25,944 nucleotides of DNA from JBEKTY01 sp049515555 (GTDB taxonomy: Bacteria; Planctomycetota; Planctomycetia; Pirellulales; Thermoguttaceae). Below the pieces are notes generated by a model, which was given only the letters and a program-made list of their open reading frames with translations, ran no database searches and had not been told where the DNA came from. Both the position numbers and the translations under genes were made by a program. The stretch is from the NCBI GenBank assembly GCA_049515555.1, contig JBEKTY010000115.1, positions 1-25,944 of the forward strand, written 5' to 3'. Positions 7,393-15,700 of the stretch are shown piece after piece; the first letter of the stretch is position 1, and every line of letters starts with the position of its first letter.

Positions 7393-10300
7393 ATGAAATC
7401 GACCAGGAGATTCGTCGGAGCCTTGACATGGTGCGTTGCCGTCCTGGTGGCCGGCAACGCATGGGGCGTGATCCCGCCGGCGCTGAAGCCGGAGCAGTCC
7501 GCGACGTTCGCCATCCCGCGCATGAGCGTGCCGCCGAGAATCGACGGCCGTATCGATCCGGCCGAGTGGCGAGAGGCGGTGGCGATCGGCGGCGTCGTGG
7601 ACTCGGGCACCGACTGCCTGATCTCGCGGCCCACCACTTTCTTCCTGGGTTGGGACCCGGGGCACCTCTACTTCGCCTGCCGGACGTACGTGCGGCCCAA
7701 CTCCAAGCCGCGGATTCAGGATGGCCGCTCGGAGGGGCTGGCCTCCTGCTTCGACGACGGGCTGGAACTGCTGTTCTTTCCCCAGGGCAGGAATGTCGAT
7801 GCCCAGCACCGGCGGACGGCCTACCGCATGTTCCTCAATTGCCTGGCCAAGACCGGCGGCCTGACCCGGCTGGCCTTGGGGCAGCAACTGGCCAACTGGG
7901 GTCCGCACTTCCACGCCGCCGCCAGCGTCACGCCCCCCGGCACGGCCCCGGACGGCGGCTCCTGGTGGGAATTGGAAGTCAGCACGACGCCGGAGGATTT
8001 TGAGCTCTCGGGCCCGCACCAGGCCGGCGATACCTGGAAGTTCATGCTCGGCTTCAATCATCTGCCCGGCTGGATGCAGGCACGGATCCCTTGCGTAGGC
8101 TGCTATTTCGATCCCGACGGGAAGTGCGTGGGCACACTGGTCCAGAACACGCCCGCTGTGCAGATGAGCATGGACTCGCTTTCCAACCTCGCTTCCCAAG
8201 GCGTGGCCGCGATGGAGATCGCCGCCTACAACCCGAGCCGGCAGCCGGCCGACGTGTTAGTGGAGATCGACGTGGCGGGCAAGCTGCGGCGAAGCGAAAC
8301 GTTGAGGCTACCCCCCGGAGGCCAGTCCGCCCTGACGCTCAACGAGAAGCTCCCGGCTGGCGTTACCAAGGGGCTGGCCAGCGTGCGGGTATCGCACGGC
8401 CGCACGAGCCTGCTCAGCTACACAGCGCTGTTCGACGTGGGCAAGTACAACAACATGCTGGAAACTGCCGTGCCGCCGGACCCTAACAAGTTCAGCCTCG
8501 AGACGCGCTACAGTCCCGTCCGCAACCTGCTGTTGCTGAAAGCCGACTCCTACTACCTGCCCGACCCCGCCCAGGCCAAGACTCTGCGCTACCGGCTGCG
8601 GCCCCAAGGGGCAAAGCGGGCTCTGGTCGAGGGCGAGGTGACCAACGTGGCCGAGTGGTATTACCAGGACGTAGTGAAGCTGCCCTCGCTTCGGCCCGGC
8701 AAGTACGAAGTCTCCGCCGAGTTGGTGTTGCGGGACGGCCGAACGCTCGGCCCGTTAGTGAGCACGATCGAGAAGAAAGACGAAGCCCAGGCTTTTCCCG
8801 AGTGGTGGGGCAAGAAGTTCGGCAATGTCGAGCGGGTGCTGCCGCCGTTCACGCCGATCGTCTGCAAAGGGGACGACATCGACTGTTGGGGCCGCTGCTA
8901 CACGCTCAATGCCTTGGGGCTGCCCGGCGCGCTGGTCTCGCAGGGCGGGGCCGTGCTGGCGTCGCCGGCCCGCATCGTGGCGGTCGTGGACGGCAAGGAG
9001 GAGATCATTCCGCTGGGCTTGCCCACAATCACCGACGCCAAGGACTGGCGGATCCGCTTTGAAGGCCGGGCGGCCGGGGCGGGCCTGGAATTGACCGCCC
9101 AGGGCTGGCTGGAACAGGACGGCCTGGTCTATGTGGAACTGACCTACCGGCCCGCCGCAGGGAAGCCCGTTCGCCTCAATGCCCTGCGGATCGAATATCC
9201 GCTCGACCCGTCGTCGAGCGAGTGCCTGGTCTGCGTGGGGCCGGACGGCAATTTCGCGGCCAAGTCGACGCTCGTGCTGCCGAAGGACAAGCAAGGGCGG
9301 CTCTGGTCCACGCTGGTCACCGGCCTGACCGGCGCCCACATGACCGTCGGCTCCTTCTACCCGACGGTCTGGATCGGCAACGAGCGCCGCGGTTTGCTCT
9401 GGTGGGCCGACAACGACCGGGGCTGGGTGCAAGACAACGCCGTGCCGGCCCACGAAGCCATTCGCACCGGCGGGGCCGTGGTGCTGAGGAACAACATTGT
9501 CGCCCGGCCGATCGAACTGGCCGACGCCCGCACCATCGCCTTCAGCTACATGGGCTCTCCCTTCAAGCCGTTGCCGAAGGGGTGGCGACTGTTTGCCGCC
9601 ACCGAAGACGGCACCTTCTTCGAGCCGCACCGCGGTCTGCGTATCAATCCGAAAACCGGCAAGAAGTACCACGAGCCGAGCCAGGGCAACGTCAATTGGA
9701 TCCATCCCGAGTCGGACGATCCAGCCGAGTGGAGCAAGCTCTGGGCGGAGATGAAGAAAGAGGCGGACGCCGGCGTGAGGCGCATCCGCCCTTTCCAGCC
9801 CTGGCACTCGCGATTCGGCGTCACCTGGCAGCACATGTCGTTCCAGCTTATCGGCTACGGGCACAAGTCGGCGCAGGAGGAGCTGTATACCTATTTCGGC
9901 GACTCATGGAACGACGACACCTGGAGCGAGGAGTACATCGACTACGCCATGTACCTTTTCGACCGTGCCTTCCGCGAAGGAGGCGTCGCATCGACCTACT
10001 GGGACCTGACGTTCCCCATCCTCAACCGCAGCTTGCTCACCGGGCTGGCCTACCGCCTGCCCGACGGCCGCGTGCAGCCGGGCTACTTCGGCTGGAACTG
10101 CCGCCGCTTCTTCATGCGGCTATGGTCGTTGCAGCACGACTACGGGTTGAACCCCGGCGCGGTCGGTTCGCACTCGACCAACGCCTACGTCACCGTGGCC
10201 ATGCCCTGGCTGGACGCCATCCTCGACGGTGAGCGCGACTTCGAGCTGGACGCCAGCGACCTGGACTGGGTCGACAACTACCCCTTGGAGCGCATGCGAT

Positions 10301-11274
10301 CGATGTCGGTGGCGCACAACTGGGGTGTGGGCATCAACTGGATGGCCAACCTCACCGCCAGAGACCCCAAGAAGTTCGAGAGGGTCAGACGCCATCAGGC
10401 CGAGTACCTCTGGATGTTCGACTCCTGGCTCAATCCGGCCCTGGGCGTCAGCGTCGAGATCATGCTCGCTCCGGAGGCGGTGCGGGATTGGGGCATCAGC
10501 CGGGAGGACGTGGTCTATCACCCCTTCTGGCGCAATCCCTTCGTGGCCTGCGCCGATCCGGACACCCTCGTCTCGCTCTGGCGGATGCCCGGCCGCGGCG
10601 GGCCGACTCGGACCGACCGGGTCATGCTCGGCATCTTCAACTACAACAACAAGCAAAGCAAGAATGTCGAGCTGAGGCTTGATCTGGCGCGACTCGGTCT
10701 GAGCGCGTCGGACGGGGTAACTCTGGCCACGCGCGACCTTTACCGGCCGCAAGCAGCGGCGGGCTCGGCCTTCGACGCGGCCTCCGGCACCTTGACGATC
10801 CGCGGCCTGGTGCCGCACCAAGGCCGCGTCGTCGGCGTGCGCGCGACGGACAAGGCTGCCCTGACCAAAGCCAACCAGCAGTGGCGGGCCCTGCGGGCCG
10901 GCGGAGCGGCAGAACTGCCGCCTGCGGTTGTCGATTTCGGTATCATCACGCCCCAGACCACCTATGCCGGTCCTGGCCAAACGCCCGAGATCCAGGTCGG
11001 CGAAGGCATCCAGGTAGCCGTGTGGCGCTTGGCCGATCGCGTCCTGCTGGCCGTCGTCAATCCGGATGATCGACCCAAAGACGCCGAGATCCAGGTGGAT
11101 CTGGACGCACTGGGATTGACTCCGAAGCTGGTCTGGCAGGAGTTCGTCGGCGTGCGCGATTTCGTGAAGGATGAGAAGGACCCGGCAGCCACCTTGGACT
11201 TCTACGGGCGCAAGCTCGAAATCAAGGCCCTCCGCCCCAGGTCCGCGCGTTTGGTGGGAATTCGCAAGTATTGA
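7393..11274 (+). CDS. DUF6067-type secreted glycosidase-like protein with N-terminal CBM9-like domain
   Basis: The start is ATG 7393, behind GGAGAGGAG and followed by a signal peptide (MKSTRRFVGALTWCVAVLVA); the 24 extra codons from 7321 have no support. The protein is 1293 aa. Residues about 40-260 are CBM9-like (RIDGRIDPAEWREAV, WWELEVSTTPEDF). A beta-sandwich middle leads to GNERRGLLWWADNDRGW (about residue 660), a signature of DUF6067 proteins, which are related to GH123-type enzymes. The barrel-like part follows (about 700-1050), rich in acidic and aromatic residues, for example YFGDSWNDDTWSEEY and STYWDLTFP. The C-terminus holds two copies of a small beta-sandwich (see the repeat entry). 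It is the first gene of a same-strand run with the esterase and GH2 genes. Exported polysaccharide breakdown is likely; substrate and catalytic residues are unknown. Confidence 0.8.
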   Translation: MKSTRRFVGALTWCVAVLVAGNAWGVIPPALKPEQSATFAIPRMSVPPRIDGRIDPAEWREAVAIGGVVDSGTDCLISRPTTFFLGWDPGHLYFACRTYVRPNSKPRIQDGRSEGLASCFDDGLELLFFPQGRNVDAQHRRTAYRMFLNCLAKTGGLTRLALGQQLANWGPHFHAAASVTPPGTAPDGGSWWELEVSTTPEDFELSGPHQAGDTWKFMLGFNHLPGWMQARIPCVGCYFDPDGKCVGTLVQNTPAVQMSMDSLSNLASQGVAAMEIAAYNPSRQPADVLVEIDVAGKLRRSETLRLPPGGQSALTLNEKLPAGVTKGLASVRVSHGRTSLLSYTALFDVGKYNNMLETAVPPDPNKFSLETRYSPVRNLLLLKADSYYLPDPAQAKTLRYRLRPQGAKRALVEGEVTNVAEWYYQDVVKLPSLRPGKYEVSAELVLRDGRTLGPLVSTIEKKDEAQAFPEWWGKKFGNVERVLPPFTPIVCKGDDIDCWGRCYTLNALGLPGALVSQGGAVLASPARIVAVVDGKEEIIPLGLPTITDAKDWRIRFEGRAAGAGLELTAQGWLEQDGLVYVELTYRPAAGKPVRLNALRIEYPLDPSSSECLVCVGPDGNFAAKSTLVLPKDKQGRLWSTLVTGLTGAHMTVGSFYPTVWIGNERRGLLWWADNDRGWVQDNAVPAHEAIRTGGAVVLRNNIVARPIELADARTIAFSYMGSPFKPLPKGWRLFAATEDGTFFEPHRGLRINPKTGKKYHEPSQGNVNWIHPESDDPAEWSKLWAEMKKEADAGVRRIRPFQPWHSRFGVTWQHMSFQLIGYGHKSAQEELYTYFGDSWNDDTWSEEYIDYAMYLFDRAFREGGVASTYWDLTFPILNRSLLTGLAYRLPDGRVQPGYFGWNCRRFFMRLWSLQHDYGLNPGAVGSHSTNAYVTVAMPWLDAILDGERDFELDASDLDWVDNYPLERMRSMSVAHNWGVGINWMANLTARDPKKFERVRRHQAEYLWMFDSWLNPALGVSVEIMLAPEAVRDWGISREDVVYHPFWRNPFVACADPDTLVSLWRMPGRGGPTRTDRVMLGIFNYNNKQSKNVELRLDLARLGLSASDGVTLATRDLYRPQAAAGSAFDAASGTLTIRGLVPHQGRVVGVRATDKAALTKANQQWRALRAGGAAELPPAVVDFGIITPQTTYAGPGQTPEIQVGEGIQVAVWRLADRVLLAVVNPDDRPKDAEIQVDLDALGLTPKLVWQEFVGVRDFVKDEKDPAATLDFYGRKLEIKALRPRSARLVGIRKY
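10570..11271 (+). repeat. Duplicated C-terminal beta-sandwich in the DUF6067 protein
   Basis: Two segments, about 10570-10848 and 11014-11271, encode related domains. Copy 1 has SLWRMP..DRVMLGIFNYNN..VELRLDLARLGL..LTIRGLVPHQGRVVGVR. Copy 2 has AVWRLADRVLLAVVNPDD..AEIQVDLDALGL..LEIKALRPRSARLVGIR. The order of matching blocks is the same in both, and the linker between them is about 55 residues. These look like the C-terminal all-beta domains that close many glycoside hydrolases. Confidence 0.7.
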
Positions 11275-11349
11275 GGTCTCACGCAGGCATAGCTGGAGAT
11301 TTCTCATTGGCAGGCGTGAATGCGTTCCATCCTTGAGAGGAGATTCCTC

Positions 11350-12726
11350 ATGCGCCGTTTCCGCAGTCTCTTGGTCGTGCTGTGTCTTCTCGCAGGCCAC
11401 GCCGCTGCGGCCAGTGAGAAAGTCTGGCTTTCGGATCTCGATCTTTCCAAGATGAGTCAGCCATGGACAACGAAAAGCTGGAGTCCCTTGAAGGACCAGT
11501 CTCTGGCCGGCAGGCCGCTGTGTGTGGGCGGCAAGACCTTCGGGAGAGGATTGGGCACGTGCTTTTACTCCTGGGGCGAAATCGATCTGAAGGGCAGTTG
11601 TACCCGCTTCTCGGCCATGGTGGGCGTCGACGATGCCTCGCTCGACAATCGCCCCGGCGATGCCGGTTTCATCGAGTTCGTTGTTTTTGTGGACAACAAG
11701 GCCGTCTGGAAGAGCGGGCCCATGAAGAAGGGCGATGCCGCCAAGAAGATCCTGGTCGATCTGACGGGCGGCAAGACTCTCTATATCCAGGTGAACGACC
11801 GCGGCAAGGATGGCAAACACTGGGGCGGCGACTGCTTTGCCGACTGGTGTGATGGGTTCATCGAGTTTGAGCGGCAGAGGCCCGAGACTTTTCTCACTCG
11901 CTGGTCGCCGAGGGTCAAGCCGCAGATGACGTTGGAAGTTTGGCCCGCTAAGCCCCCACTCCCACAAGGGCAGGAGGATAAAGGAGAGGTTGAGGAGAAA
12001 CTCTGGGATCGGCCTGACGGCGACCCGGCGACGCGGTGGCTGGTAGGCGTGGCGCGGTCGTCGTTGCTGGTGTATCGTCCGGAGAAGGACAAAGACACGG
12101 GGGCTGCGGTGATCGTTTGTCCCGGCGGCTGCTACGGCTTCCTGGCCATCGATAACGAGGGGGAGGAGGTGGCCCAGTGGCTGAGCTCGGTGGGCGTCAC
12201 AGGAATTATCTTGAAATATCGCCTGATCTACGGCCGGGAGGGAGCCTGGCAGGACGGGCAGCGGGCCGTCAGCCTCGTGCGCTCACATGCCCAGCAATGG
12301 AAGATCGCTCCCCATCGCATCGGCATTCTCGGCTTCTCGGCGGGAGGGCATTTGGCGGCAGTGGTCGCGGCGAAGGGTACAGAGCGGTTCTACAAGCCGA
12401 TCGACGCAGTCGACAATATCAGTTGCCGGCCGGATTTTGCCGCTCCGATTTATCCGGCCGTGGGCGAGGAGGAAGTTGGCCGCGGACGGCTCTTTGACGA
12501 TCTGGCCGCCGCGCCGCCGATCTTCATCGCTCCTTCCTATTACGACGGCATTTGCGACGGAAGCATCCCGCTCTTCTCGGCCTTCCGCAAGGCCAAAGTG
12601 CCGGTGGAGCTGCACATTTATACGTCCGGAGGCCATGGATTCGGCATCCGCGGCAACGATCCTTGTGCCCAGTGGAATTCGCGCTTCCTGGAATGGATGA
12701 AACACCGCGGCCTGGTATCGAAATAG
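11350..12726 (+). CDS. Secreted NPCBM domain plus alpha/beta-hydrolase esterase
   Basis: ATG 11350 is chosen over the in-frame ATG 11320 because GAGAGGAG lies just upstream and a signal peptide (MRRFRSLLVVLCLLAGHAAA) begins there; the protein is 458 aa. Residues about 24-175 form an NPCBM domain: SPLKDQSLAGRPLCVGGKTF, then GLGTCFYSWGEIDLKG, then DDASLDNRPG. Residues about 225-458 form an esterase of the acetyl-xylan-esterase/BD-FAE kind. They show the oxyanion loop CPGGCYG, nucleophile Ser330 in GFSAGG, a likely acid Asp399 or Asp403 (YYDGICDG), and His429 in GGHGFG, giving a complete triad. It probably removes acyl groups from polysaccharide before the glycosidases act. It sits 75 bases after the DUF6067 gene and 40 before GH2. 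The linker near residue 205 contains a repeat-like insert (separate entry). Acyl group and sugar specificity are unknown. Confidence 0.85.
   Translation: MRRFRSLLVVLCLLAGHAAAASEKVWLSDLDLSKMSQPWTTKSWSPLKDQSLAGRPLCVGGKTFGRGLGTCFYSWGEIDLKGSCTRFSAMVGVDDASLDNRPGDAGFIEFVVFVDNKAVWKSGPMKKGDAAKKILVDLTGGKTLYIQVNDRGKDGKHWGGDCFADWCDGFIEFERQRPETFLTRWSPRVKPQMTLEVWPAKPPLPQGQEDKGEVEEKLWDRPDGDPATRWLVGVARSSLLVYRPEKDKDTGAAVIVCPGGCYGFLAIDNEGEEVAQWLSSVGVTGIILKYRLIYGREGAWQDGQRAVSLVRSHAQQWKIAPHRIGILGFSAGGHLAAVVAAKGTERFYKPIDAVDNISCRPDFAAPIYPAVGEEEVGRGRLFDDLAAAPPIFIAPSYYDGICDGSIPLFSAFRKAKVPVELHIYTSGGHGFGIRGNDPCAQWNSRFLEWMKHRGLVSK
11951..11998 (+). repeat. REP-like palindromic sequence within the esterase linker
   Basis: Between the NPCBM and esterase domains the coding sequence becomes a purine-rich, imperfectly palindromic stretch, CCCCCACTCCCACAAGGGC followed by AGGAGGATAAAGGAGAGG. 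It encodes the low-complexity linker PPLPQGQEDKGEVEEK. The CTCCC-x-CAAGGG core resembles the intergenic element near 1832. The most economical reading is that an intergenic-type element inserted in frame and was tolerated as linker; chance similarity of two short GC-rich hairpins cannot be excluded. Confidence 0.35.
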
Positions 12727-12766
12727 TACTGCTGATCGACACAAGAACCTCGAACGGAAGACTGAC

Positions 12767-15700
12767 ATGGCGAAGCGCATGCTGCTGGCGACGGCCGTTT
12801 TGTGGATAGCCATCGGGACTACCCTGGGGCTGGAGATTGCTTCGCCGACGCGGCAGGCCGTGTTGTTGGACGGGCAGTGGCAACTGGCGCCGCTGGAGAA
12901 GGCCGAGGCAGTCTTGCCCCTGCCGGCCCAAGGCTGGAAACCGCAGCAGGTGCCGGCCTGGGCGCCGATCCCCGACTCGCCCGATCCGAACAAGGTCAAG
13001 TATCGTGCCTGCTGGGTCATGCGCCGCTTCGACGCCCCCGCCGACTGGCAAGGCAGACACGTCCGGCTGGAGTTCGAGGCCGTTTCGCGCTACAGCAAGG
13101 TGTACGTCAATGGCCAGTACCTGGGTGAGCATTACGACATGGAATCGCCCTTCTCCTTCGACGTGAGCAAGGCCCTCAGGTACGGCCGGCCCAACGAACT
13201 TGCCGTGTGGATGACGGCCGAGCAGACCGTCAAGGATTGCTCCTCGAATTGCGACTACGATTTCAACCGCACCGGCGTCTGGCAGTCGGTCTGGCTGCGG
13301 GTCTATCCCCAGGTCCGCATCGACGACGTCTTCGTGATGACCTCGGTCCGCAAGAAGGAAATCGCGGCGCGGGTGACGCTGGCCAACGCCACGGCGGCTT
13401 CGCGGCGGGTCACCCCGGTCTGCGAAGTCCGCGATTGGAGCCCCAGCGACGGCGACAAGCCGCCGCAATCACCCCTGGTCGTGCGGCTCGCTGGCGAAGA
13501 GGTGGAGCTTGCCGCTGGCGAAACGAAAGTGGTGGATCTGAAGGCGAAATGGGAGCATCCCAAGTTGTGGTCGCCGGATAACCCACACCTGTACGTGATG
13601 ACCACCACGGCATCCGCTGGTGACACGCAAGACGTCCGCCACGACCGCTTCGGGTTCCGCGAATTCTGGATCGAGGGGACGAGCTTCGTGCTCAACGGCG
13701 TCAAGGTCTTTTTGCCGGAAATCTGGGGCGACCTGTACGAGCAGCCCGTCGGCGACCTGAGCAACGAGAAAACCTGGGGGCCTCTCTGCGATTGCAAGCC
13801 GGGTTTTCTGGCGGCCAAGGCCTCGGGTTTCCGCGTGGTGCGGCTGTGGTGGGCCGGCGAAGGGCAGCGGTTGGCCCGGGCGCTGGACGACGCCGATGAA
13901 ACCGGCATGATGATCCTCTGCCAGTCCATCGCCTTGGGCGGCGGACCGTTCGACGAGAAACCCGAGTTCTGGCGACACCTGGAGACGATGGTCCGGACCG
14001 GCACCCGCCGCGACCGCAACCATCCCAGCATCATCCTCTGGTCGCGGACCAACGAGGGGGTTCAGGGCACCAACAATTGGCAGCACATGACGCAGATGCT
14101 GCGGAAGATGGAGCTAGTGTCCCGCGAGGAAGACCCGACCCGCTACGTCTACGAATCCGGCTCCGGCGCGCTAGAGGGCCGGGGGGAGATCATCAGCCTG
14201 CACTACCCGCACGAGGCCTACTCCGATGGCGGCTTTACCGAGTTCCCAAAGGCGGCCTACTGGCTCGAGGACGCCAAGGAGGTGCGTTCGCTCTATTTGC
14301 AGTACGGGGAGAAGACGGGCGACAAGCCCGTGGCGATCACCGAGGCCTACAACATCTATAATGCCGGCGGGCCGGAGAGCGTCTATTTCTGGATCGGCGA
14401 AGAAGCCTACGGCTCTTTTCTCCACGGCGGGCACGCTGGCGATGGTTTCGGAAAGTTCCGCGAGGCCGTGGAAGACGTCACGGCGGAATCGTTCCTCGGC
14501 CTGCGGGCCAGCGGCGCGGCGATCGTGGCCATGACCGGCTGCTTCCACCTCTCCACCGCCGCGGTTGACACCCGCATGGCCAAAGCCCTGGCGCCGGTGC
14601 TGGCCCATCCGCGCGAACGCGACGGCCGTTTCTTTGAGGACGACAAGGTACGCCGTACCTTCGATGTGCACAACGACCTGTTGGCCGGTCCTTGCGAGGT
14701 CGTCTTCCGCTGGAGCGGCTCCAACCGCGACAGCGCATATCACCTCGACGGCAACGTAACCACCCGGGCGGCCCAGATCATGATTCCGCAGCATGGCGAG
14801 GTGAAAATGACGTTGGCCGGCGGCGAGCGGCGGAAGGTGGCCGTGGATTTCGTGGCCCGTAGCATAGCTTGGGGGCGGAATTTCTTGGACTGCCACGCCA
14901 GCCCGCTCCCCTACGGGATCCATGCACAGGTGCTGGTCAACGGCCAGACCCGCTTCGCTGAGAAGTACGACTTCAGCGTTTACAAGCGAGAGTTCCCGGC
15001 GGTGAGCCTGGGCACGCCGGTGACGCTGGTCGATCCGGCCGGACGGCAGTCGCCCAGCAGCCAGGCGCTGGACAAATTGCAGGTTGCCCACGCCTGCGTC
15101 AAGGACCTGTCGGGCCTCAAGTATCCTGAGACTGGCATTCTCGTCGTCGGGCAGAACGCGCTGGCGAAACTGGAAAAGACCGATCTGCAAACGAAACTGA
15201 CTGAGTTTACCGCTGCTGGCGGCTGGGTGGTGTGTCTCGAACAGGAGCAGTTTCCCACGGGATGCTTCCCGGTCAATCTCCGCCCGGACACGACCGAGCG
15301 GAGCCGCAAGGCGACCATGGTACAGCACATCGACGCCGGGCATCCGATGCTCGAAGGCCTTAGCAGCGAGGACTTTCGCTATTGGCGGGGAGACCATTAT
15401 GTCACCCGAATGAATCTCCTCAAGCCCACGGAGGGCAATTTCCGCCCCGTGTTGGCTTACGGCAACACCACCACGCCTTCGGCGGACCGCACGCCGTTGG
15501 TCGAGGTGTTTCACGGCCGGGGAGGATATGTGGTGAGCCAGATGCTGCTGGTCGAGAAGTTCGAGACTGAGCCGGTGGCGTCACGGCTGCTGGCCAACAT
15601 TCTCAACTACGCCCGGCGGCGGCAACTTCAGGACGCGGACTGCTTGAGCGGGCCCGTGGCCCTATTGGCCCCGGCGAGCGAGGCAGGCAAAAGGGGCTGG

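Noticed and set aside
10120..11967. A 615-codon minus-strand frame across the DUF6067 and esterase genes
   Set aside because: It spans two real genes and the gap between them, with composition typical of an antisense shadow and no recognisable motif.
14171..15514. A 447-codon minus-strand frame inside the GH2 gene
   Set aside because: It is antisense to conserved GH2 sequence including the catalytic Glu526, with no independent coding signal.
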